From: a virus
Strand: one strand, 5' to 3'
IMG/VR virus record: IMGVR_UViG_3300042889_000038
Span: 1 to 40,002 of that record
Length of the DNA stretch: 40,002 nt
Part shown: one piece after another, positions 34,742 through 40,002 of the stretch
Layout: every line of letters starts with the position of its first letter
Numbering within the stretch: position 1 is the first letter of the stretch
Made by a program: the position numbers and the translations under genes
The notes under the pieces: model-generated
Seen by the model: only the letters and a program-made list of their open reading frames with translations
What the model was told of the DNA's origin: nothing
The model's database searches: none

Positions 34742-34750
34742 ATTATAGCA
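34742..34750 (-). promoter_or_regulatory. Extended -10 promoter for the short chaperone and tape measure
   Basis: Minus strand TGCTATAAT in the 45-base gap between the two chaperone genes. No -35 match is seen. The short leader ends in AGGAGGATACACA before the ATG, the best ribosome binding site in this block. Confidence 0.6.
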
Positions 34751-34758
34751 TAAGGAGA

Positions 34759-35454
34759 CTATTTTCTTAGGTCTTCGTAATCCAAACCTTGTCCTATGCC
34801 AAACCCTGCTTTTTGTGCATTTATACCTTGTAAAGCCAAAACATCATTGCTATCATTTGTCTTGCCTTTACTAAATACTCTGGCTTTCATGTCTTCCCAT
34901 TCTTTTTGACCTTTATCTTTATTTGATTCTTTATCTAGGTCTACCCCCTGAATTGCAGCCAAAAATTTCTTTTCTGTATAATCTAATTCTCTAATTACCT
35001 CTAAAGTTGCCATGAGTTCTGGCATTGATAAAGATATTTCTAGTTCTTGGTAATCTTTCCAAATACCCAGCAAAAATACCTCTGCCTCTAATTTTGCAAG
35101 ATCTAAAGTCTCCCAAGTTTGACCACTACCAATTGCCTGATCTTTTACTGGTTCCTCTGATTTTTTATTAATTTTAATACCAGCAGCAGCATCTAGTACC
35201 TTATATATAGTTGGCATGTCTACATTATCTTCAATATCTTTAACAGTACCAGAAATTTTAGGACAGTACTGTTTCATACAAACTCTGACACATTCTACTA
35301 ATACCTCAATTGCCTGATCGTCGTTTTTAGTATTTTTAATATTACCAAAGGCTATCATAAATTCACGAAGGTATTTTATTTTTAATGGTATTATTTCTAA
35401 TTCTGTTCCATCAAATAAATATGCTGTTTCACTTTTATATATTGTAGTTGCCAT
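34759..35454 (-). CDS. Tail assembly chaperone, long (GT-like) form
   Basis: The 231-residue protein has the same N-terminal domain as the short chaperone (about 1-96; shared MATT, DGT, PLKI, ECV, QY, PT-YKV, AA-G-K positions) followed by a linker and a C-terminal domain with LSMPELMATLEVIRELDY, EKKFLAAIQGVDLD and GFGIGQGLDYEDL. I recognise these as the T-region of actinobacterial phage chaperones, normally reached by ribosomal frameshift from G. Here it is one continuous frame. Its ATG has no ribosome binding site and is nine bases after a -10 box, so translation may be leaderless and weak. It follows the terminator behind the major tail protein. Confidence 0.8.
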   Translation of the reverse strand: MATTIYKSETAYLFDGTELEIIPLKIKYLREFMIAFGNIKNTKNDDQAIEVLVECVRVCMKQYCPKISGTVKDIEDNVDMPTIYKVLDAAAGIKINKKSEEPVKDQAIGSGQTWETLDLAKLEAEVFLLGIWKDYQELEISLSMPELMATLEVIRELDYTEKKFLAAIQGVDLDKESNKDKGQKEWEDMKARVFSKGKTNDSNDVLALQGINAQKAGFGIGQGLDYEDLRK

Positions 35455-35463
35455 ATAAAATCT

Positions 35464-35472
35464 ATTCTATCA
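35464..35472 (-). promoter_or_regulatory. Extended -10 promoter for the long chaperone (near-leaderless)
   Basis: Minus strand TGATAGAAT, nine bases before the ATG, directly after the T-tract of the UUCG-loop terminator. Transcription starting six to nine bases downstream would leave zero to three bases of leader. No ribosome binding site is present in that interval. Confidence 0.5.
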
Positions 35473-35507
35473 TAAAACAACAAAGCCCACATCCGAAGAC
35501 ATGGGCT
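35472..35507 (-). terminator. UUCG-tetraloop terminator after the major tail protein
   Basis: On the minus strand ten base pairs (two of them G-T) form between AGCCCATGTC and GATGTGGGCT, closed by a TTCG loop on a C-G pair, the exceptionally stable C(UUCG)G arrangement. A T-rich stretch, TTGTTGTTTTAT, follows. It lies 19 bases after the major tail protein stop. Confidence 0.88.
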
Positions 35508-35526
35508 ATGTAGAATAGTTAGACTA

Positions 35527-36165
35527 TTAAGACAATAGGTCTCCGAAGGTACGATCAACGATCTTACCGTATGAGCCTGAAGTATCTTCTGGTAGCAAAC
35601 GGAATGATACTTCAAACATTGAAGCCTCATCACGCTTTGCTGAAACTGTTACGTTTTCAATTGACAAAGCACGATATGCTGTATAAACACGTTCCACGAA
35701 TGGAGAGTCAATACAGTCACCTGTGCCAGGTCCTACTGCAACAATTCCACGCTCTACTGGACATTCTCCAATATCTCCACCTGATAGGTTTAAAACCTGT
35801 CCTGCGTTAGATGCCTTTGATCCAGATAGTTCGTCTGAGTTAAATGCTAGAGCCAAAAGAAGATTCTCAAGGGTAGCCTCAGCAAAAGCAGTTGCAAGAT
35901 TTACCTGCATGCCTTGCTTGTAAAGTTTAGCAACGTCAAGAATTTGGTCAACCTGTACTTCACCGAAGTCTGGTTGGAACTGTAATTCAAGACCGTTCAT
36001 GGTGTAACCTACGTTTGTATAACCTGCATCATCAGCAAGGGTTTCCTTGAATGATTCTTCAGTATCAAAACTTTCCAGAGTACCTGGAGTTAGGGTTGTG
36101 TCTGCAACAAAAAGTGCTGCAGCGCCAACGATAATGTTGGTCGATGTTCCACGACTGTATGCCAT
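35527..36165 (-). CDS. Major tail protein
   Basis: A 212-residue protein located between the tail-terminator-like gene and the tail chaperones, the standard position of the tail-tube subunit. It is acidic and beta-rich: GTSTNIIVGAAALFVADTT near the start, GYTMNGLELQFQPDFGEVQVDQ (two segments, about 53-73) and SMFEVSFRLLPED near the end, all fitting a tube protein. It has its own extended -10 promoter, AGAGGTG six bases before the ATG and its own terminator, as expected for a protein needed in hundreds of copies. GC is higher than in most neighbours by eye. Confidence 0.85.
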   Translation of the reverse strand: MAYSRGTSTNIIVGAAALFVADTTLTPGTLESFDTEESFKETLADDAGYTNVGYTMNGLELQFQPDFGEVQVDQILDVAKLYKQGMQVNLATAFAEATLENLLLALAFNSDELSGSKASNAGQVLNLSGGDIGECPVERGIVAVGPGTGDCIDSPFVERVYTAYRALSIENVTVSAKRDEASMFEVSFRLLPEDTSGSYGKIVDRTFGDLLS

Positions 36166-36226
36166 TTATTCACCTCTTTCTATAGAAATAGATATTAAGT
36201 TGTTTGGCGTTTGTTTCCTCATGTTA

Positions 36227-36235
36227 ATTATAACA
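36227..36235 (-). promoter_or_regulatory. Extended -10 promoter for the major tail protein
   Basis: Minus strand TGTTATAAT, just after the stop of the tail-terminator-like gene. The leader would be about 55 bases, the longest in the window, before AGAGGTGAATAA and the ATG. With the terminator at 35484 it frames a one-gene transcript. Confidence 0.6.
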
Positions 36236-36240
36236 CCGTT

Positions 36241-36810
36241 TTATGTGTATCTTTCTGATGCCCCGCTTGTATGATAGTCATACTCTATTACAAGTTTGTT
36301 GAGTGCAAGGGTTCTGGCAGAGGCTAATTCTAGGATATCCCTACTTTCGTCTGCTTGATAAACCTTTATATTATGAAAAAATACATTTTTAGGGATAGCA
36401 TTGCCGCTTTCATCAAGAATGTCATTTTGAGATATCCAGAGGTTTAGGTCTTGAGCAGCGGCATCCTCTCTATCTAAGCATTCAATAATAACCCTAGTAG
36501 TATCAATTAGTTTAGAAAGATTTGGACTATAAATAAAATATATTAATTGCTCTCTTTTATGTCTGTAAAATGTCGTTGGTCTAAATCTGATAAGTCTATC
36601 AAAGATAATTACTGTTGTATCTGGGTTGTTTCTAATAAATGGGATGTCATTATAAATACCTTCGACACTATCAGGAACCTGTGCTGGAAAAAATGGCTGA
36701 AATGGTTCTGGTCCAGTTGGCATTAAGCCAAACTCTTTTAATTCACTATTAACAAAAGCATTTACAAAGGTTGGCGGGAAGCCAGTTTGACTTAATACAT
36801 TTAGTGCCAT
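36241..36810 (-). CDS. Tail terminator-like protein
   Basis: The 189-residue protein precedes the major tail protein, as tail terminators do. It has an alpha/beta pattern: an N-terminal helix (FPPTFVNAFVNSELKEFG), TVIIFDRLIRFRP and REQLIYFIYSP strands, a helix, then IIECLDREDAAAQDLN and FHNIKVYQADE, ending with LVIEYDYHTS. These alternating strands match terminator/neck folds of the lambda gpU type in general layout. The start lacks a ribosome binding site and follows TAGAAT by exactly six bases, so it may be leaderless. Function by gene order. Confidence 0.62.
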   Translation of the reverse strand: MALNVLSQTGFPPTFVNAFVNSELKEFGLMPTGPEPFQPFFPAQVPDSVEGIYNDIPFIRNNPDTTVIIFDRLIRFRPTTFYRHKREQLIYFIYSPNLSKLIDTTRVIIECLDREDAAAQDLNLWISQNDILDESGNAIPKNVFFHNIKVYQADESRDILELASARTLALNKLVIEYDYHTSGASERYT

Positions 36811-36814
36811 AATA

Positions 36815-37492
36815 CTATTCTACACCAATCTTTGCATTAGCAATCCATTTAAAGCCAGTATCAATACCCTTAGATCTGCCCATTCTAGAACCAACTTTAA
36901 TATTTTTCTTAAATATTGTTGGTTTTTTAATATAGTCATATATTCCACTAGCCCTTAAAAATGATTGCTTAAAGTATCTTAAAATAAACTCATCCATAAT
37001 TCTTTCAAACGAACCTCTTGCCTCACTTCCTCCAGGATTAGAAACAACTACTGATTTTTTGGTAAACACTGTTTGTCCACCTTCATTAAATACCAACACT
37101 GGAGATCTTGTAGGTTTGATTTTAACTGGAATACCATCTTCCATGATTTTTGCTTTATTATAAAATGGTACGTTAGAATCTTTTTTAACAGTTTTTGATT
37201 GTTTAAATTTTGAATTAATACTTAATCCTAAATTGCTGACGGTGTAATTAATATCAAACAATCTTGCACTAGGGCTTCCAACTTGATACCACTCATAAAC
37301 ATGCTGAAGTGCTGCTGGATTTCCTCTTGCTGAAACATCTACATACCTAGCCATTGCCTCTATTGTTCCTGCACCTAGGTTTTTTAAAAAAACAGTTTTA
37401 CCTTTTTGAGCACCATCTAAAAATCCAAAAGCGTATTGAACAATGTTGTTCATCTGTTTGTTAAAGCCTTTGGTATTTGTTGTAATTATCAT
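36815..37492 (-). CDS. HK97 gp10-like head-tail joining protein
   Basis: A 225-residue basic protein in the neck cluster. After a leading helix (GFNKQMNNIVQYAFGFLDGAQ) come IEAMARYVDVSARGNPAALQHVYEWYQVG (two blocks, about 44-72) and a very basic centre and end (KQSKTVKKDSN, RMGRSKGID). The early helix, then an 'A..Y....A.......L...YEW' region, is how HK97-gp10-type proteins look. It starts as TAATG from the preceding gene. Confidence 0.62.
   Translation of the reverse strand: MIITTNTKGFNKQMNNIVQYAFGFLDGAQKGKTVFLKNLGAGTIEAMARYVDVSARGNPAALQHVYEWYQVGSPSARLFDINYTVSNLGLSINSKFKQSKTVKKDSNVPFYNKAKIMEDGIPVKIKPTRSPVLVFNEGGQTVFTKKSVVVSNPGGSEARGSFERIMDEFILRYFKQSFLRASGIYDYIKKPTIFKKNIKVGSRMGRSKGIDTGFKWIANAKIGVE
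36817..36822 (-). promoter_or_regulatory. Possible leaderless -10 box before the tail terminator-like gene
   Basis: Minus strand TAGAAT with exactly six bases before the ATG at 36810, and no ribosome binding site for that ATG. It overlaps the last codons of the previous gene, so coincidence is possible, and there is no TGn extension. Confidence 0.28.
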
Positions 37493-37941
37493 TAGTCTGT
37501 TATAGTTTGATTTTCTGTTCTACGCAATAATATTTTAAAGTATTCAACTGATCCAAATGGCCCACTAAAAGGATCTACTGTTGCTACTTCATAGATAGTT
37601 CCACGTCCAGATCTTGGTCCCGCTGTTTCTTTATAAATAATTTCGTCATTAGCATTACGAATATTTGTAATTAAAATGTTAGTAATTGCATTATCTGTTT
37701 GAGTTGAGGATGTTCTGGGATCTGTTTTTATTCTTGCTATTAGTTTGTTTTCATGTTGTAAAAATGCCTCTGGCTTAATTTGTTCAGTGCCCGCTCCTCC
37801 TATAGAGGTAGCATTACAGATAATAGTTCTATCATAAAACCATTCTCTAGTTGCTTGTCCATATTGTGTTTGAGTTATAATGGGATAATATAAATCAGCC
37901 TTCATTGGATAAAGAAAGTCTGTTGTTGTACAGTCTTCCAC
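37492..37941 (-). CDS. Head closure-like neck protein
   Basis: A 149-residue protein between connector and gp10-like genes, the usual place of the head-closure protein. A beta-rich core reads MKADLYYPIITQTQYGQATREW, LIARIKTDPR and YFKILLRRTE. The GTG start overlaps the previous stop and has CAGGAG seven to eight bases upstream. The name comes from order and size; no diagnostic residue is known to me. Confidence 0.58.
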   Translation of the reverse strand: MEDCTTTDFLYPMKADLYYPIITQTQYGQATREWFYDRTIICNATSIGGAGTEQIKPEAFLQHENKLIARIKTDPRTSSTQTDNAITNILITNIRNANDEIIYKETAGPRSGRGTIYEVATVDPFSGPFGSVEYFKILLRRTENQTITD

Positions 37942-38927
37942 TATAATACTCCTGGACGGATAATCGTTTCTTTGTATTTATCTAGTATTTTGTCTACTAA
38001 TATATTTCCAGTGCCGTCAATTAGGCGTTCATCATATTGAATTTTAAATTGATCGGTGCTATAGTTTTTAACATATCTCTTGTAATAATCTAATTTACCA
38101 CATTTAATATCATCAATGAGCATAAGTGCTGCATCTTGAATATCGTATGGAACAACTTTATATCCTGTTTCTGCTAATATAATATAATCTGCACCTTCTG
38201 AAAATGCTACGCCTGGAACAACGGTTTGGGTGTTTCCACTATCTTCTGTGTCAAATAAACTCATAGAGTCAGATATGCCTAAAGGTATGCGAGAATATCT
38301 TCTTTCTGCACGATTTATAGAGTCAACGTTTTCAAGTGGATCTTTAGTAATTGCTGTCTTATCTTTAGTTATAAAAAAAGTATAATCTGTTAAGGCTGGA
38401 CCTTCTTCATTTTCTATATCGTATACTAATTCTGCATTTTCATATATTTTTAAAAGTTTATGTGTTTTTTTCCAAAGCGGTAAATAATCATTTCCTTGAC
38501 CAACTACTTCTAAATAAGTTCTGTCATAGTAGAATCCACCAACAATACTGTCAATTATTGCTCTTGCTAAATTTTCGTAACCTTTATACAAGGCTATATC
38601 TGTTGCTGTTCCAGATGTAGCAAGTGGTGTAGGGTCTACGTAAGGTCTCATAATTTCTAAATTATCTTCTACAACAATGTCGCCACGAACAAGAATTTCT
38701 CCAGATGATCCGCCATCTTCGTATATTGTTAATGCATATGATTTGTCATATTTAATAAAGTTACCGTCTAAAGAATAGGTAATTTGTTTGCTAGCGTTAG
38801 ACTCTACAGCCTCTTCAATTTCTGTTAACTCTGCAACGTTTTCAATAACGATTATATAATCAGCATTAGCGTCTGGAACTGTGTAAGTTACAGAAAGTGG
38901 ATATGGGGGAAGACGTAATATCTGCAT
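37941..38927 (-). CDS. Head-tail connector-like protein
   Basis: The 328-residue protein has a beta-rich N-terminal half (about 1-110, including SLDGNFIKYDKSYALTIYED) and a helical part in the centre (YENLARAIIDSIVGGFYYDR) and at the end (DIQDAALMLIDDIKCGKLDYY). The last resembles the first helices of gp6-type adaptor proteins that attach to the portal. It lies third after the capsid protein, where such adaptors are expected. Longer than a usual gp6 (about 100 residues), so it may be a fusion with a neck or decoration domain. Confidence 0.6.
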   Translation of the reverse strand: MQILRLPPYPLSVTYTVPDANADYIIVIENVAELTEIEEAVESNASKQITYSLDGNFIKYDKSYALTIYEDGGSSGEILVRGDIVVEDNLEIMRPYVDPTPLATSGTATDIALYKGYENLARAIIDSIVGGFYYDRTYLEVVGQGNDYLPLWKKTHKLLKIYENAELVYDIENEEGPALTDYTFFITKDKTAITKDPLENVDSINRAERRYSRIPLGISDSMSLFDTEDSGNTQTVVPGVAFSEGADYIILAETGYKVVPYDIQDAALMLIDDIKCGKLDYYKRYVKNYSTDQFKIQYDERLIDGTGNILVDKILDKYKETIIRPGVL

Positions 38928-38929
38928 TT

Positions 38930-39283
38930 TTATTTACCGTAGTATGCGGCTACCTCTTCAGGTGGTGCTATTCTTACCAACCTGTGAGTTAACCACTTTT
39001 TCGATGCCTCCTTTGAGACTATGTTATAACCTACTTTTAAAGCACCTAAACTATCCATGTGTAGATTTCTTTGTGAATGTAGGGCTACTTTGTTTGTTAA
39101 TTTTTCTGCCTTGTTTGCCTCTTCTACTCGTTCTTCTTTATTTACTGGCGGTATCCAACTAGCAAGAATTTCTAATATTTCAAGTTTAGTTGTTGCGTCA
39201 AATAATTCTATTTTATTTTTTTTTGCGTATGCCTTTAATGCCATTACGGTTTTAGTTGATAACTCTTCAATTGTTAAGTTCAT
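38930..39283 (-). CDS. Rho-N/SAP-like protein of the head-neck cluster
   Basis: The 117-residue protein starts with a helix-extended loop-helix unit (about 6-42: LSTKTVMALKAYAKKNKI, then TTKLEILEILASWI), typical of Rho-N/SAP/HeH DNA- or RNA-binding folds. The second half (NLHMDSLGALKVGYNIVSKE, KKWLTHRLVRIAPPEEVAAYYG) is conserved, as far as I recall, in proteins after the capsid gene in aquatic actinophages. It has AGGAG before the ATG and its own promoter after the capsid terminator. A link between capsid and DNA or connector is possible. Confidence 0.6.
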   Translation of the reverse strand: MNLTIEELSTKTVMALKAYAKKNKIELFDATTKLEILEILASWIPPVNKEERVEEANKAEKLTNKVALHSQRNLHMDSLGALKVGYNIVSKEASKKWLTHRLVRIAPPEEVAAYYGK

Positions 39284-39305
39284 AATTCTCCTATGCTTAT
39301 TTGTA

Positions 39306-39314
39306 ATTATACCA
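39306..39314 (-). promoter_or_regulatory. Extended -10 promoter for the neck operon
   Basis: Minus strand TGGTATAATTAC, identical over 12 bases to the promoter at 3699. It begins 13 bases past the capsid terminator stem, so the -35 site would lie in the hairpin. The leader would be about 16 bases, ending TAGGAGAATT before the ATG. Confidence 0.65.
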
Positions 39315-39315
39315 G

Positions 39316-39352
39316 AATAAGAATAAGGCGGGTAGTTTTTACGCTACCCGCC
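39316..39352 (-). terminator. Intrinsic terminator after the major capsid protein
   Basis: The minus strand forms a perfect 9-bp GC-rich stem (GGCGGGTAG / CTACCCGCC) with an eight-base loop, followed by a T-rich but interrupted tract (TTATTCTTATTC). It begins 23 bases after the capsid gene stop. The interrupted tract might allow some read-through. Confidence 0.85.
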
Positions 39353-39374
39353 CTAATATTTGATCTTTTAGATC

Positions 39375-40002
39375 TTAGGAATCAGCACTATCTGAGTCGA
39401 CATAAGCGACTGCATCTAGTTCTTCCCATTGGATACCAAAACGTACGAATACTGTGTATTCGATGGTGTCTTTCTTTGGCTTGTATTCACGGTTTACAGT
39501 GATGTCTCTCTGGAAGCCCCATACACGGTTCTGAGGGAATGTCAAATCGACATAACCTGCAGGGTAGTAAGGAACTTCAAGAACATCTACACCAAGTACA
39601 CGAGTAGTACGTGTATTACCTAGTGTCTGTGTTCCACCATCAAGATATTCTTGACGATTTGCTTGAGTGCTACCAGTGCGGTCTGAGAACGCTGCTGAGA
39701 TTGCATCTGCAAGTGTACCGTTGTTACGAACAATACCAGCAAAAGCATCAGTACCTGCGTAGAACTTAAGATTGCTCTTAAGTGCACGGTACTTACGAGG
39801 CATTGCTAATAGCAAGCCTTGCATTACTGATGTTGTGTAATTGTCGTCTGCGACTGTTGCAGCATATTCGTGAGCATCGTTTCCGACTGTTCCACGAGTT
39901 TGCTTTACGAAGCCAGGCATGATTGAAAGGAAGGCATCATTGCCTGATCCTAAACCATTAATAGCAAGATCTTCAATATCGTTTGCGAAAGCGTTAGTCA
40001 TC
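39375..40002 (-). CDS. Major capsid protein, C-terminal part (gene continues past the window)
   Basis: About 208 residues of the end of a capsid protein are visible; the frame is open to the right edge, so the ATG at 40001 need not be the start. DIEDLAINGLGSG (about 8-20) is a well-known capsid block (compare EDLAINGD in HK97-fold proteins), then LLLAMPRKYRALKSNLKFYAGTD in two pieces (about 64-86), LGVDVLEVPYYPAG (about 136-149) and a closing YTVFVRFGIQWEELDAVAYVDS region. This fits the A-domain and C-terminal strands of the HK97 fold. Higher GC and a private terminator match a highly expressed gene. Confidence 0.88.
   Translation of the reverse strand, partial: MTNAFANDIEDLAINGLGSGNDAFLSIMPGFVKQTRGTVGNDAHEYAATVADDNYTTSVMQGLLLAMPRKYRALKSNLKFYAGTDAFAGIVRNNGTLADAISAAFSDRTGSTQANRQEYLDGGTQTLGNTRTTRVLGVDVLEVPYYPAGYVDLTFPQNRVWGFQRDITVNREYKPKKDTIEYTVFVRFGIQWEELDAVAYVDSDSADS

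Noticed and set aside
1-40002. tRNA genes or integration functions
   Set aside because: Intergenic gaps are all under about 110 bases and are explained by promoters and terminators. I saw no cloverleaf, integrase or attachment-like repeat, though small tRNA-like elements within coding regions cannot be excluded by eye.

Overview
The window is a 40 kb piece of the genome of a tailed double-stranded DNA phage with a long, siphovirus-type tail. Every supported gene lies on the minus strand, so the window reads in transcription order from its right end to its left. The DNA is AT-rich and tightly packed, with many TAATG and ATGA stop-start overlaps. No tRNA, rRNA, CRISPR array, insertion sequence, integrase or repressor was seen. 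The host is probably an actinobacterium, most likely a freshwater planktonic one. This inference rests on three things: a secreted Ig-like protein whose C-terminus I recall from surface proteins of freshwater Nanopelagicales (acI), -10 boxes set so close to start codons that the mRNAs would be leaderless, and a DnaE-type polymerase with a complete PHP domain. The portal, the head protease and the rest of the capsid and lysin genes lie outside the window.

Right to left, the layout is as follows. (1) Head and neck, about 40.0-36.2 kb: the C-terminal part of the major capsid protein, a terminator, then a Rho-N/SAP-like neck protein, a head-tail connector, a head-closure-like protein, a gp10-like protein and a tail-terminator-like protein. 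(2) Tail, 36.2-19.6 kb: the major tail protein, a terminator with a UUCG loop, two paralogous tail-assembly chaperones (one long, one short), a 2434-residue tape measure, a distal-tail-like protein, a 1439-residue tail-tip protein and four smaller tip or fibre proteins, two of them with lectin-like or fibronectin-like folds. (3) Replication and recombination, 19.6-7.7 kb: a zinc ribbon protein, an HTH protein, two small proteins, DnaB-type helicase, DnaG-type primase, a putative ssDNA-binding protein, DNA polymerase III alpha, a RecA/UvsX-like recombinase, a small PD-(D/E)XK nuclease, a Cas4/RecB-like Fe-S nuclease, a RuvC-like resolvase and several small zinc or HTH proteins. (4) Packaging, 7.7-5.4 kb: small and large terminase. 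(5) Surface and lysis, 5.4-0 kb: a secreted Ig-like surface protein, a terminator, an 868-residue exported protein with an apparent C-terminal membrane anchor, then small membrane proteins, a Cys-rich lipoprotein, a DUF2061 protein and the first codons of what is probably the endolysin.

Regulation is partly readable. Three strong intrinsic terminators follow the major capsid, major tail and Ig-like protein genes. Each is followed within about 20 bases by an extended -10 promoter (TGnTATAAT type) with no clear -35, so heavily transcribed genes end in a stop and the next module restarts. Similar extended -10 boxes stand before the major tail protein, the short chaperone, the Cas4-like nuclease and the lipoprotein. 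The putative ssDNA-binding protein has a fuller promoter with a consensus -35.

The observation I rate highest is the chaperone pair. Most siphophages make a short G and an extended GT protein by programmed ribosomal frameshifting. Here two separate paralogous genes appear to encode them, with contrasting translation signals.
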